This document shows, piece by piece, positions 14,190-23,783 of a DNA stretch of 32,545 nt. The stretch spans positions 1 to 32,545 of the forward strand of contig ONQT01000038.1 of the NCBI GenBank assembly GCA_900320045.1. The letters are read 5' to 3'. Within the stretch, counting starts at the first letter, position 1. Each line of letters starts with the position of its first letter. This DNA is from an uncultured Prevotellaceae bacterium. GTDB lineage: Bacteria > Bacteroidota > Bacteroidia > Bacteroidales > Bacteroidaceae. Under the pieces are notes generated by a model that was not told the origin of the DNA, ran no database searches, and saw nothing but the letters and a program-made list of their open reading frames with translations. The position numbers and the translations under genes were made by a program.

Positions 14190-17100
14190 ATGAAACAAAA
14201 AACAACACTAACACGAAGTAGATGGCTCTTCGCCTGTCTACTATCATTACTCATGACCCTCGGCGGCGCAAGTCCGGCGTGGGCGCAAAAGTCGTTGCCT
14301 TACAATTACGACTTTAGCGTTGCTCTCAACACAGAAGGTTGGACAAAGGAAAACTGCCACAGCAGTACAGGCATAAGTAGCGGTGCTTTTAGGTTCTATT
14401 ATAACACCAATCCTCCTCAGTACCTAATATCGCCTGAGTTAGCGACAATTAGCAGTACCGTGGATGTGTCGTTTGATTATAAGGTGCAGAGCAGCAACTA
14501 TACTGAAAGTTTCCAGGTAGGCTACTCAACAACAGATAATAATACGGCTTCATTTACTTGGGATACTCAGGTTGATCCGACAAACACCTCATATACAGAG
14601 TATAAAGCGACATTCCCCGCTGGTGTAAAGTATGTGGCTATCAGATACAATGCAAATAACCAATACTATCTTTTTATAGATAACTTTAAAGTTTGCAAAA
14701 CACCAACTTGTATTACTCCTACGGGATTAAGCGTAAGCAGCATTACAAGTTCTCAGGCTGAATTAAGCTGGACTTCAGAAGCAGATAATTGGAATGTTCA
14801 GTATAAGAAAACTGGTGATGCTGAATGGACTGATGTAGTAGGTACTATTAATACTAAATCCTATACTCTTTCTGGACTTTTGCCCGCTACGAATTATCAG
14901 GCTCGTGTACGCACTTACTGTTCTATGGAAGATCAGAGTGACTGGACAGAACCTGTTGCTTTTACTACCGATTGTGCAACAATCACATCATTCCCCTTCG
15001 CTGAGAATTTCAATGGTTTAGTCTCTGGTATTCCAATGTGTTGGAATAATGCTACTGGTACTATTACAACAGAAAGTTATAAGTGGAATTACTATTCTAC
15101 AGGACATGATGGCGCTTGTGTTCGAATGAATTCTGCAAATCCTGATAACGGTCAATATAACGTGTTGAAAACTCCTGCAATGAATTTCCCGATGGGTAAA
15201 ATCATGCAGTTGTCATTCTGGTATAAGAATCCTAATACAGGAGATTTCTCTGTCTATATTTCAAATGATGGCGGTACGACATATACCACAGCCTTAGCTG
15301 AAAATCTCGTTGCATCAGAGTGGACCCTCAAGGAGATAGTTCTCCCAGCAGGATTTACCGAGAATGTAGTGATAGCTTTTAAGGGAACATCAAACTATGG
15401 TTACAATTACATACATTTGGACGATGTAACCATTGAGGAAGCTCCTGCTTGTCCGAAGCCTACAGGCTTGACCGCAAGCAATCCGACTTGGCAGGGTGCA
15501 ACTCTTGCTTGGACTGCCGGTAGCGACGAGACAGAGTGGAAGATTATCTATGGTGCAGCTGGCTTCGACCCTGCATCTGAAGGAACAACGATTGACGGCG
15601 TAACCACGAATCCTTATACTTTGACAGGACTTTCTCCTGAAACGGAGTACGATGTCTATGTGAAGGCGGTGAAAGGTACTGACGAAAGTGCTTTAAGCGA
15701 TAAGGCAACCTTCACAACAGAAGTTAAGTACCCTGCTCCAACAGGTCTTGCTATTAGCGACTTGACTACGACCTCTGCTACTCTGACATGGACAGCTGGT
15801 ACTGATACCCAATGGGAAGTAGCTATCAATACGACTGGTGTCACACCGACAGAAGAAGGCACTGTTGTTAATGCCGCAACCTACGTTTTCAGCGAATTGG
15901 TAACAGAAACGACGTATTATGCCTTTGTCCGTTCAAAGCATGATGCAGAGTATAGCGCTTGGAGTGCTGCTTGCGAGTTCACTCCGTCGGCTTATACTTA
16001 TCTGACAGTGAATGATGGAGCGAACACAGATTACTACACTCCAATAGTAGGTTCTTTTGGTGCTGCGGGAGATGCATATGGTCAGTTTATTATTCCTAAG
16101 GCAAATCTAACAGATGTACAAAATCATCTTATTAAGAAACTAACTTTCTATTCATCAAACGAATCTTTCAATTTTGGAAATGCCGAGTTTGATGTTTATC
16201 TGAAAGAAATAGAGGCAGATCAACTTTCTGCAAATGCACTTGAGGCTGATTGGAATACAATGACTAATGTTTATAGTGGTACATTGTCTATTAGCGACTA
16301 TAAGATGACCATTGTCTTTACCTCGGACTTCGATTATGTAAATAAGAGCTTGTTGGTTGGTATTAGAAAGACATCAACAGATAAGGGTGCTTCAACCTAC
16401 GTTACTTATAAGGGCGTTAACTCAGCAAACTACATGTCATATTCTCAATACAGCAGAACAAAATTCCAACCCAAGACCACTATCGGCTATCAAGAGAAGA
16501 CTGGTGCTGAGCTGAAGGTTTATGATGGCGAGACTGAACTGACAGAGTCGCCTGCATCGTTCGACTTTGGCTTTGTTCCGGCTGGTACTACTCATACCTT
16601 TACACTGAAGAATACGGCTGCGACAAGCTATACGGCTACTGTTTCAAGTGCAAACCTGACAGTTGATCCTACAACAGCAATCACTCCCGATGCTGATGGT
16701 GAGACATTCACTGTTACAATGCCTAACCACGACATCAACAACGAAGCTGTTGTGATTACTCCTGAAGACGGCAAGGGTCTCAATGCATTCACTATCAACG
16801 TCAGTGGACGCTATCGTGATGCCAGCAAGATTTTTGTTGACTTTACCAATGATGATATTCCTACGGCTTGGACTGCAAGCAAGTGGACTAAATCTTATTC
16901 TGGCTATATCTATGATGACGGAACAACAGCAGAATCACATGCCGAGCTGACGACAAGCAGAATCGTTTCAACGAATGAGAATCTGTCTCTGTCTGCAAAG
17001 TTGAAGACAGACGCTGGTATTCTTAACGTTTGGTGGTCTGCAGATGGTACGGAGTGGCTGGATGAAAATAAGACAGAACTTAAAACTCAGCTCAATACGA

Positions 17101-20100
17101 CTGAGTTCAGAAGTGTTAATGTCAATGTTCCTGCTGCTGCTAAGTATGTTAAGTTTGAAGGCTATAATGCTTATATCAAGAGTATCTACGGTTTGGCTGA
17201 TGCTCCTTCAATGAAGGTTCGCAAGACTGCCGAGGGTGCAAATCTGTCGACTCCGCAGACGGTTGACTTCGGTTTGACCGCAAGTGCTGACGCTGAGACA
17301 TTCTATGTAGTGAACGCAAGTGCTGGTTCGCTGGCTGGCGTCGATGCTGCTCTGACGGGTACTGGCTTCACGCTCAACAAGACGAATCTGAGCGATGATG
17401 GTGGTAATTTCACTATCGCTATCGATACCGAGGTGAAGGGCTATCGCGAGGCTACCGTTACCGTAAGTGGTACTAACCAGGACGACTTCGTCATCAACCT
17501 GAAGGGCTTTGTCTCTGGTGCTGCTGGCAAGATGCACGTTGACTTCAACGACAACCAGCTGCCTGCTAACTGGAAGAACGCAGATACTAATCCTTGGGAG
17601 TTTGCCGACGGCAAGGCTCATACCAAGTCTAGCAATACAGCTAATGCACTGTTGACAACCTGTAAGCTGACTGTTGCAGCTGATGAGGTGCTGGCTATCA
17701 AGGCTAAGGGCGAGAACAATTCTTCTGAGTTAAAAGTTCATGTTTATCAGAACGGACAGGAGCTTACTGCTAAGAAGGCAACTTTCGACTCTCAGGTTGA
17801 GGCAAGCACTGAGAATAACACGACGCTGTACTTCACAGGCCTTGCTGTAGGCGACTATAAGCTGGTATTCGAAGGCTGGAAGGTCTATATCGACGAGATT
17901 GCAGGCTTCACCGTTAATCCTAACGATCCAGAGCTGAAGGTGTATAGCGATTCTGAGGCTACTCAGGAGGTGGCTACAGAAACCACGAAGGACTTCGGAT
18001 GGGTGGCAGACGATGCTGATGACTCTGCATTCACCTCTACCTATTATATTAAGAATAATGGTACAGGTACGCTGACCATTAGCAATATCTCTGAGGTTGA
18101 GGGCTTCACGGCTGCTACTGCTGAGAATGCGACGACCGTCAGCGGAGGGAATACGCTGGCGCTGACCATCACGATGGATAAGAATGCTGTTGGCGCAAAG
18201 AGTGGTACGTTCACGCTGACGACCGATGGCGGAAACTTCACGATTCCCGTCAAGGGCTTCGTATGTGATCATAGCAAGAATCTTGTTGACTTCACAGCTA
18301 ATGGTGCTAAGTTCCCCGCAGGATGGACTGCTGGCAGTTGGACTATTACCGATGGTGCTGCCATAAGCACCTCGTCAAGCACCATTCAGACGAAGAAGTT
18401 CACCGTTGCTGCTAACGAGAATCTGTATGTGGACATCAAGGGTAACAACGGCAATGGCACTAAGACATTTGCCTACAGCTATTCTACTGACAATGGTGCT
18501 AACTGGAGTGAAGCCAACACGCTGATTTCTGAGACTGGTTACGGAAAAGTTGACGACCAGATTCTCACCATCAGTGATATTGCTTCTACAACGGAAGAAC
18601 GCACCGTGCTGGTTCGTATCACTGGCCAGAACCTCGGCATCAAGCACATCTACGGCTTCACCCGTGTTGATGAGGCTGTTATGACAACAACGGCTGTTGC
18701 TCATGACTTCGGTATGCAGGCTTCTGATGTTGAACCTGCTACGAATGCTTATGTGTTCACCGTTTCGAACGAGGGTAACATCGACCTGACGAATCTCGCT
18801 GTGACGCTGGGCAATGGTAATGAGAGTGCATTCACTGTTGCAGTGGCTGGCAGCAAGACAACGCTGGCTGCTGGTGAGAGTGCAGAGGTTACTGTCACGA
18901 TGAAGAGCAGCACGGTATATGGTGCCAAGAATGACAACCTGACGATTGCTGCCGAGGGTCAGACACCTGTGGTGATTGCCCTCACTGGTAAGACTCGCGA
19001 CGTTGCTAAGCAGTATGTTGAGTTCGCTACTGAGATTCCTAATGGCTGGACGAGCAACGGCTGGAGTGTAACTAGCGGTGAGGCAAAAGCCACCAATGGT
19101 ACACTGCGCACAACTCCTCTGACCATAGCTGCTAACGAGACGATGGCTGTTGACGCCAGAATCTCTAACAGTAACAGTGGCTCGCTGAAGGTTCGTTACA
19201 CAACGAATAATGGTGTTGACTGGCAGGAGACGACTATCCCTGCTGTGTATAACTATAATACCTGCAGCACCTACACATTCAATCTGGGTAATACGGAGAA
19301 TGCCGTAACAGCCTTCTTCGAGTTCGTCGGTGAGAACGCTGTCATCGATAACTTCTATGGTGGCGTAGCTGCTACCGCTCCGCTGCTGGAGGTTACTGAG
19401 AACACGAGCGCTGTTGCAAACAATGCAAACTTCGACTTTGGTAGCAACCTGCAGGCTGAACCTGCTGCTAAGGTGTTCACGTTGGCCAATAAGGGTAATG
19501 CTTCAATGGATGTTACCATTGCCAAGACTGGCGATGTGACTGTGAGTCCTGCTGCTGCAACGATTGCTGCTGGCGAGCCTGCAGAAGTTACTGTATCGCT
19601 GCCTTACGACCAAGCTAATGTGGGCGATAAGACTGGTACGGTAACAATCACCCTCGGTACTGTTGTGTTCACCCTGAACTTCACGGGTAACACGATTGAC
19701 CCGACAGCGCTGAATGAGGAACTGACAAGTCTGCCTGCCGGCTGGTACAAAGACAATGCCGGTTGGATAGTTGACGGCTCTGCCCATATATATTATGGTG
19801 TCGAGAAGGAACTCATCACCGAGCAGTATGGTGCTGAGGCTGGCAAGAATGTGCTGAGCTTCAAGGCTAAGGCACAGAGCGGCAACGAGGGAACGCTGAA
19901 GGTGTACACCTCTACCGACCGCAAGACGTGGAGCGAGCCTACAGAGTTTGCCCTGACTAACGAATATGCTACGAAGAGCCTTGCCGCTCTTGCCGATGGC
20001 AACTACTACGTGAAGTTCGTCAGCTCGAATGCAAACATCGACGACTTGACGGGTCTGAAGAAGATTATTCCTGCTCCTGAGCACGACCTGTATGTCTCTA

Positions 20101-22415
20101 CTTCGAACATTCCTACAGCAACGAAGGTGCCTGAGACAAGCATTACTGCTACTGCTACTGTCTACAGCCTGCGTGCTGCTGAGACGGGTGTCTATGCGAA
20201 GCTGTTCTTTGATGAGACTGTGGTGGCAACTGCCGCCGCTCAGGATATCAGTCTGAATGGCTCAAAGACCTTCGAGTTGACAGGTAATGTGCCTGCAACG
20301 GAGAAGACCTACGCCGCCAAGATTGTGGTTTACTACAGCAATGATGACGTAGCCTTCGAAACCGCTACCACCAATGTAGAGGTTCAGCATACCCGCACAC
20401 TGGCTATAACTTCGTTCACCCGTACTGATGGTGATGGCGCTTTGGATGCCGACGTCAACAACCAGGTTAGCCCTGCGTTCAGCGTAACTGTTGAGAACAC
20501 TGGTACGACAGCAGGTACACCTACCGTGAAGATCTATCAGGGTGAGAACGTTGTGGCTACTGCCGCTGCTGCTGCTGAGGTTGCCGCTGGCGATACTTCG
20601 GATGCTATCGCGCTGACCGCAACAAACATGTCGGCTGGCGAAGGCGGTGATATGGCCTTTACGGCTAAGGCTTTCTGGACTGCTGATGATCTTGAGGCTA
20701 AGGCAACGTCTGCCTCCGACATCGTCATCACGATCAATGCTGCTGCTCCGAAGTTCGCTCTTTACGATTCTGAGGATGCTCCTGTGGCTAACGAGGCTGC
20801 CTATGACTACGGACTGACTCGCACGAAGATTGACAAGGTCTTCACCATCAAGAACGAGGGTACGAAGACGCTGCAACTGACGAGCATCGTTGCTCCGACA
20901 GGCTTCACGGCTACGGCTGTAACCAATGAGAATAAGAATATTGCCGTCAATGGTGAATTAGCTATCACCGTCAGTCTTGATCCTTCTCAGGGCCTGGGCA
21001 AGAAGAACGGCAACGTGGTTATTACCTACGACGTGAACGGCACTCCCGCAACCTTCACACTGGCCGTAAGCGGACGCTCTATCGCAGAGAACACTTGGGT
21101 AGAGCAGTTCGATGAGGGTATTCCTGCTACTTGGCAGAATACAGGCTGGACAGTAGAGAATGGTCAGGCATACTCAGGTGGTTTTAATGAGGAACGAACA
21201 TTGATGACACCGCGTTTGGCAGCTGCCGAAAATGAGGAACTGACCTTCGATGCTACATTCCGCTACACTGGCTATACGTTGACTGTAGAATATTCTACTG
21301 ATAAGACATCGTGGAATAGCGTTGCCACTATCAATGATGAGAATGCTGGCGAGCAAACCTTTACGGCACCTGCTGCTGGTAACTATTACCTGCGCTTCAC
21401 AGGAACTCGTTATGCTCAGCTCGACAACTTCATCGGCTTCACTCTCAATATTCCTGAGCACGACATGGAGCTGACCGCTTCTGACGTTCCTACAACGGGT
21501 ACTCAATACGGCGACTATGTGGCTACCGTGACCCTGAAGGAGAACGCCGGCAAGGATGAGAATATCACCGCCGAGTTGTGGGTGAACAATGCTAAGGTTA
21601 ATGCTGCTGTTGACGTAACATCTGTTGGCAAGAACAGTACTCAGGTGGTTACGCTGACTTGGGAGCCGCAGGATGTAATCAATGCAGCCGTTCAGGCTTA
21701 CGTCAAGGTGACTTACGCCGGCGGTGAACTGCAGACCGTGCCTGTCAACCTGACGGTTGCAGCTCCTTATACGCTGAACGAGGAGTCGACCGATGACATC
21801 ACTTCTGGCGAATACCAGGCTGTGGTCGTTAAGCATTCATTTGCCAAGGATTGGAACACGATTTGTCTGCCGTTCGGTACAACAACGGCACAGCTGACTG
21901 AGCAGCTGGGCGTAACCGTCAAGGCATACGCTCTCTCGAGCTACACAGGCAACCTGAACTTCACAGAGGTGACGGAACTGGCTAAGGGTAATCCTTACCT
22001 CATCCACGTTGCTTTGGATGCGAATACTACTGGAACTGTCGACCTGAAGTTCAAGAGCGTCAATATCGAGTCGGCCTTTGCCAACAGCCCGAATACCGTT
22101 GCAGGAAAGTTCGTTGGAACTTATAAGCCGGTGGCTGCCAATGGCTTGGAAGGTAAGTATGGTGTTACGCCTACCAACAAGATTGCCAAGGGTAATGCCA
22201 ATACGACGATGAAGGGCTTCCGTGCTTACTTCGAGGGTATCTCGGCCAATGCCCGCATCAGCATCTACGACGAGGCTACGGGTATCTCGAAGGTATATGC
22301 TCCGGCAGACCTCTTCGGCGATAATGACCGCGTCTACAACCTGAGCGGACAGAAGGTGGAGAATGCCAAGAAGGGCGTGTACATCGTGAACGGTCGTAAG
22401 GTCGTGGTGAAATAA
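14190..22415 (+). CDS. Giant multidomain surface protein with T9SS tail
   Basis: 2741 residues, exported. A signal peptide ends at PAWAQ (about 33). Order seen: an N-terminal jelly-roll (about 35-170), fibronectin type III (174-261), a MAM/cleaved-adhesin-like domain (266-419), two more FN3 (420-601) and a beta domain (603-765). Then comes a long series in which ASH-like DFG domains (starting near 774, 1006, 1248, 1496, 1731 and 2186) alternate with jelly-rolls opening with patterns such as VDFTNDDIPTAW and VEFATEIPNGW. The unit length is about 230-250 residues. CARDB-like segments begin at EHDLYV (about 1963) and EHDMEL (about 2422). A C-terminal domain with WNTICLPFG precedes the sorting tail YNLSGQKV, then KGVYIVNGRKVVVK. 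The first 2.7 kb looks more A/T-rich than the rest, suggesting mosaic growth. A role in adhesion or glycan binding is inferred from architecture only. Confidence 0.9.
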   Translation: MKQKTTLTRSRWLFACLLSLLMTLGGASPAWAQKSLPYNYDFSVALNTEGWTKENCHSSTGISSGAFRFYYNTNPPQYLISPELATISSTVDVSFDYKVQSSNYTESFQVGYSTTDNNTASFTWDTQVDPTNTSYTEYKATFPAGVKYVAIRYNANNQYYLFIDNFKVCKTPTCITPTGLSVSSITSSQAELSWTSEADNWNVQYKKTGDAEWTDVVGTINTKSYTLSGLLPATNYQARVRTYCSMEDQSDWTEPVAFTTDCATITSFPFAENFNGLVSGIPMCWNNATGTITTESYKWNYYSTGHDGACVRMNSANPDNGQYNVLKTPAMNFPMGKIMQLSFWYKNPNTGDFSVYISNDGGTTYTTALAENLVASEWTLKEIVLPAGFTENVVIAFKGTSNYGYNYIHLDDVTIEEAPACPKPTGLTASNPTWQGATLAWTAGSDETEWKIIYGAAGFDPASEGTTIDGVTTNPYTLTGLSPETEYDVYVKAVKGTDESALSDKATFTTEVKYPAPTGLAISDLTTTSATLTWTAGTDTQWEVAINTTGVTPTEEGTVVNAATYVFSELVTETTYYAFVRSKHDAEYSAWSAACEFTPSAYTYLTVNDGANTDYYTPIVGSFGAAGDAYGQFIIPKANLTDVQNHLIKKLTFYSSNESFNFGNAEFDVYLKEIEADQLSANALEADWNTMTNVYSGTLSISDYKMTIVFTSDFDYVNKSLLVGIRKTSTDKGASTYVTYKGVNSANYMSYSQYSRTKFQPKTTIGYQEKTGAELKVYDGETELTESPASFDFGFVPAGTTHTFTLKNTAATSYTATVSSANLTVDPTTAITPDADGETFTVTMPNHDINNEAVVITPEDGKGLNAFTINVSGRYRDASKIFVDFTNDDIPTAWTASKWTKSYSGYIYDDGTTAESHAELTTSRIVSTNENLSLSAKLKTDAGILNVWWSADGTEWLDENKTELKTQLNTTEFRSVNVNVPAAAKYVKFEGYNAYIKSIYGLADAPSMKVRKTAEGANLSTPQTVDFGLTASADAETFYVVNASAGSLAGVDAALTGTGFTLNKTNLSDDGGNFTIAIDTEVKGYREATVTVSGTNQDDFVINLKGFVSGAAGKMHVDFNDNQLPANWKNADTNPWEFADGKAHTKSSNTANALLTTCKLTVAADEVLAIKAKGENNSSELKVHVYQNGQELTAKKATFDSQVEASTENNTTLYFTGLAVGDYKLVFEGWKVYIDEIAGFTVNPNDPELKVYSDSEATQEVATETTKDFGWVADDADDSAFTSTYYIKNNGTGTLTISNISEVEGFTAATAENATTVSGGNTLALTITMDKNAVGAKSGTFTLTTDGGNFTIPVKGFVCDHSKNLVDFTANGAKFPAGWTAGSWTITDGAAISTSSSTIQTKKFTVAANENLYVDIKGNNGNGTKTFAYSYSTDNGANWSEANTLISETGYGKVDDQILTISDIASTTEERTVLVRITGQNLGIKHIYGFTRVDEAVMTTTAVAHDFGMQASDVEPATNAYVFTVSNEGNIDLTNLAVTLGNGNESAFTVAVAGSKTTLAAGESAEVTVTMKSSTVYGAKNDNLTIAAEGQTPVVIALTGKTRDVAKQYVEFATEIPNGWTSNGWSVTSGEAKATNGTLRTTPLTIAANETMAVDARISNSNSGSLKVRYTTNNGVDWQETTIPAVYNYNTCSTYTFNLGNTENAVTAFFEFVGENAVIDNFYGGVAATAPLLEVTENTSAVANNANFDFGSNLQAEPAAKVFTLANKGNASMDVTIAKTGDVTVSPAAATIAAGEPAEVTVSLPYDQANVGDKTGTVTITLGTVVFTLNFTGNTIDPTALNEELTSLPAGWYKDNAGWIVDGSAHIYYGVEKELITEQYGAEAGKNVLSFKAKAQSGNEGTLKVYTSTDRKTWSEPTEFALTNEYATKSLAALADGNYYVKFVSSNANIDDLTGLKKIIPAPEHDLYVSTSNIPTATKVPETSITATATVYSLRAAETGVYAKLFFDETVVATAAAQDISLNGSKTFELTGNVPATEKTYAAKIVVYYSNDDVAFETATTNVEVQHTRTLAITSFTRTDGDGALDADVNNQVSPAFSVTVENTGTTAGTPTVKIYQGENVVATAAAAAEVAAGDTSDAIALTATNMSAGEGGDMAFTAKAFWTADDLEAKATSASDIVITINAAAPKFALYDSEDAPVANEAAYDYGLTRTKIDKVFTIKNEGTKTLQLTSIVAPTGFTATAVTNENKNIAVNGELAITVSLDPSQGLGKKNGNVVITYDVNGTPATFTLAVSGRSIAENTWVEQFDEGIPATWQNTGWTVENGQAYSGGFNEERTLMTPRLAAAENEELTFDATFRYTGYTLTVEYSTDKTSWNSVATINDENAGEQTFTAPAAGNYYLRFTGTRYAQLDNFIGFTLNIPEHDMELTASDVPTTGTQYGDYVATVTLKENAGKDENITAELWVNNAKVNAAVDVTSVGKNSTQVVTLTWEPQDVINAAVQAYVKVTYAGGELQTVPVNLTVAAPYTLNEESTDDITSGEYQAVVVKHSFAKDWNTICLPFGTTTAQLTEQLGVTVKAYALSSYTGNLNFTEVTELAKGNPYLIHVALDANTTGTVDLKFKSVNIESAFANSPNTVAGKFVGTYKPVAANGLEGKYGVTPTNKIAKGNANTTMKGFRAYFEGISANARISIYDEATGISKVYAPADLFGDNDRVYNLSGQKVENAKKGVYIVNGRKVVVK

Positions 22416-22471
22416 CTAAATTTCCCAATTGATAAATAAATGGTAAATTGTAAATCGTCAAATTGTAAATA
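22416..22471 (+). repeat. AATTG-rich leader repeat
   Basis: Short A/T repeats built from AAATTGTAAAT and CAAATTGTAAAT fill the gap before the small gene. Similar leaders precede gldK, gldL and gldN. Confidence 0.6.
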
Positions 22472-22477
22472 ATGATT

Positions 22478-22669
22478 ATGAAGAAGCAATATATTTCACC
22501 AAAGGCTGAGGTCTTCGTCTGTAAGATCAACAGCATGCTGATGGCCTCGGCCAATCTGGACTCGCTGACAGAACTAGGAAGTGATATGGAAATTGTTCCG
22601 CAAGAAAACGAGTTGCCGGACGTGGTTTCTGAAGAGAACGTCTTCAACGGCCGTGGACTCGACTGGTAA
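22478..22669 (+). CDS. Small MKKQYISP-type protein, unknown function
   Basis: 63 residues (65 if the ATG at 22472 is used). It opens with MKKQYISPKAEV and has a weakly hydrophobic middle (CKINSMLMASA). It then turns acidic and polar and ends in FNGRGLDW. There is no signal peptide or known domain. Short proteins starting MKKxYIxP are recalled as frequent orphans in Prevotella and Bacteroides, often behind exported proteins; none has an assigned function that I can name. It is 62 nt after the giant cargo gene and is followed by a strong terminator, so it is the last gene of that transcript. The shape (conserved head, acidic tail) would also fit a peptide precursor, but no maturation gene is in view. 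Confidence 0.65.
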   Translation: MKKQYISPKAEVFVCKINSMLMASANLDSLTELGSDMEIVPQENELPDVVSEENVFNGRGLDW

Positions 22670-22689
22670 TACAGCATCCCCTCTATATC

Positions 22690-22725
22690 AAGACCCGCAG
22701 GCACTGAGCCCTGCGGGTCTTTTTT
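22690..22725 (+). terminator. Terminator in block copy 1
   Basis: A perfect 12-bp stem AAGACCCGCAGG (22690-22701) / CCTGCGGGTCTT (22710-22721) with an 8-nt loop and further T residues. It ends the 2741-aa cargo and small-peptide transcript. Confidence 0.95.
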
Positions 22726-22734
22726 CCTTAATTA

Positions 22735-22766
22735 TTTGGAAGTTTCGGAAATAGTTCGTATCTTTG
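22735..22766 (+). promoter_or_regulatory. Promoter in block copy 1, driving toxin-antitoxin pair 1
   Basis: -33 TTTG at 22735-22738, a 20-nt spacer, and -7 TATCTTTG at 22759-22766. The antitoxin ATG is at 22796. Confidence 0.9.
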
Positions 22767-22795
22767 CCAGCGAAATAATCAAGAATAGAAGAGTT

Positions 22796-23026
22796 ATGTC
22801 TTACAGTCAGTTAGCACAGTTGGAGTTCATGAATGCTGTCAATAGCATTAATTCCGAATCGGAACTGAAGGAGTTTCGGGATTTGCTGGCACGGTATTTC
22901 GCACAGAAAGCGCAGAAGGCGATTGATGCCTTGTGGGATAAGGGCGTGATTAATAATGACACCATTGAAGCATGGGGCGAGGAACACATGCGCACTCCAT
23001 ACCACTATGAGGCGAATCGTTCTTGA
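22796..23026 (+). CDS. Putative antitoxin of PIN toxin pair 1
   Basis: 76 residues, mostly helical and charged (EFMNAVNSINSESELKEFRDLLARYFAQKAQKAIDALW), with no recognised DNA-binding motif. The call rests on context: it is small, sits between a promoter and a PIN-domain gene, and overlaps that gene by 20 bp. The AQKAIDALWDKGVI-type ending is recalled from Bacteroidetes antitoxins next to PIN toxins. The start is placed at 22796 because the longer frame would begin inside the promoter. Confidence 0.72.
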   Translation: MSYSQLAQLEFMNAVNSINSESELKEFRDLLARYFAQKAQKAIDALWDKGVINNDTIEAWGEEHMRTPYHYEANRS

Positions 23027-23414
23027 TACAAACTGCCTCTTGCAGTCTCTCCCTTCAAGTAGCCCTTATCACAAGATATGGACGGATATCATCAATGGGA
23101 ATATACAGTTGTGTGTCAATACAGAGATCTTAAATGAATATGAAGAGATCCTGTCAAGGAAGACCACAAAAGAAATTGGACATAGCGTTGTTGAGGCTAT
23201 TGCAAGGCTGAGTACGACTTTCTATCAAGATGCCTATTTCCATTTTGGTTTGATAACAGCTGATCCTGATGACAATAAGTTCGTTGATTGTGCAGTTGCT
23301 GCTGATGCTGAGTTTATTGTTACCAATGACAAACACTTCAGCATTCTCAAGAATATCCCTTGGCCAAAGTTGTCTGTTATCGAAATCAAGGAGTTTTTAG
23401 CCCAGATATCTTAA
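23007..23414 (+). CDS. PIN-domain toxin 1 (COG1569-type endoribonuclease)
   Basis: 135 residues forming one PIN domain, a Mg-dependent RNase fold used by type II toxins to cleave RNA. Acidic active-site residues are visible: D7 in VLDTNCLL, E44 in EILNEYEEIL, and a cluster in ADPDDNKFVDCAVAADAEFIVTND. The spacing and the DPDDNKF motif fit the 'putative toxin component, PIN family' group rather than classic VapC. The start at 23007 (MRRIVLDTN) lies within the antitoxin's last codons; an earlier in-frame start would add residues unrelated to the fold. The gene ends shortly before block copy 2, which terminates the pair. Confidence 0.88.
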   Translation: MRRIVLDTNCLLQSLPSSSPYHKIWTDIINGNIQLCVNTEILNEYEEILSRKTTKEIGHSVVEAIARLSTTFYQDAYFHFGLITADPDDNKFVDCAVAADAEFIVTNDKHFSILKNIPWPKLSVIEIKEFLAQIS

Positions 23415-23423
23415 GTTTCTCAT

Positions 23424-23460
23424 CAAGCCCCGCAGGCACTGAGCCCGCGGGTCTTTTTTC
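23424..23460 (+). terminator. Terminator in block copy 2
   Basis: The stem AAGCCCCGC / GCGGGTCTT has one mismatch, with GG/CC extending it across a bulge, and is followed by TTTTTTC. Slightly weaker than copy 1. It ends toxin-antitoxin pair 1. Confidence 0.85.
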
Positions 23461-23468
23461 CTTAATAA

Positions 23469-23500
23469 TTTGGAAGTTTCGGAAATAGTTCGTATCTTTG
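23469..23500 (+). promoter_or_regulatory. Promoter in block copy 2, driving toxin-antitoxin pair 2
   Basis: -33 TTTG at 23469-23472, a 20-nt spacer, and -7 TATCTTTG at 23493-23500. The ATG at 23526 follows after about 20 nt. Confidence 0.9.
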
Positions 23501-23525
23501 CCAGCGAAAAAGAAAGTTAGTGACT

Positions 23526-23783
23526 ATGAATACAAATGTATTACCAGCGCCATCAATTGACAGTGCACGATATTGGAATGAGTTGAAAGGGCTTAGCAAT
23601 AAGGTTAAACTGGAACTCATTACTTTGCTCAGCAGTTCGATGACTATTGAGAAAACTGAAGAGAAGTCTAATCATTGGGCTGATAGATTCTGTGGTGCGT
23701 GGAAGGATAACCGCACTGCGGATGAGATAGTCGACAATATTCGTAGTATGCGAACGACCAATCATGTTGACGTTGAGCTATGA
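23526..23783 (+). CDS. Putative antitoxin of VapC-type pair 2
   Basis: 85 residues. The central part WNELKGLSNKVKLELITLLSSSM is recalled from Bacteroidetes antitoxins upstream of PIN toxins, and the C-terminal half (HWADRFCGAWKDNRTADEIVDNIR) would be the toxin-wrapping arm. There is no clear ribbon-helix-helix or AbrB motif. The stop overlaps the toxin start by 4 bp (ATGA), so the two are translationally coupled. A GTG two codons upstream (23520) is an alternative start. Confidence 0.8.
   Translation: MNTNVLPAPSIDSARYWNELKGLSNKVKLELITLLSSSMTIEKTEEKSNHWADRFCGAWKDNRTADEIVDNIRSMRTTNHVDVEL

Larger units (their letters stand above)
22685..22775 (+). repeat. Terminator-promoter block, copy 1
   Basis: About 90 bp shared almost base for base with 23422-23509 and 24187-24267: a hairpin around CACTGAG, a T run, CTTAATAATTTGGAAGTTTC-like sequence and TATCTTTG. 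This copy has the perfect stem. Copies 1 and 2 also share CCAGCGAAA after the -7 box. Confidence 0.95.
23422..23509 (+). repeat. Terminator-promoter block, copy 2
   Basis: Same block as at 22685 and 24187. The left arm of the hairpin reads AAGCCCCGC instead of AAGACCCGC, giving one mismatch, and one T is missing from the right arm as in copy 3. The -33/-7 part is unchanged. Confidence 0.95.

Noticed and set aside
22736-22795. 20-residue N-terminal extension of antitoxin 1
   Set aside because: It would be encoded by the promoter sequence of block copy 1, which is shared with copies that precede unrelated genes.
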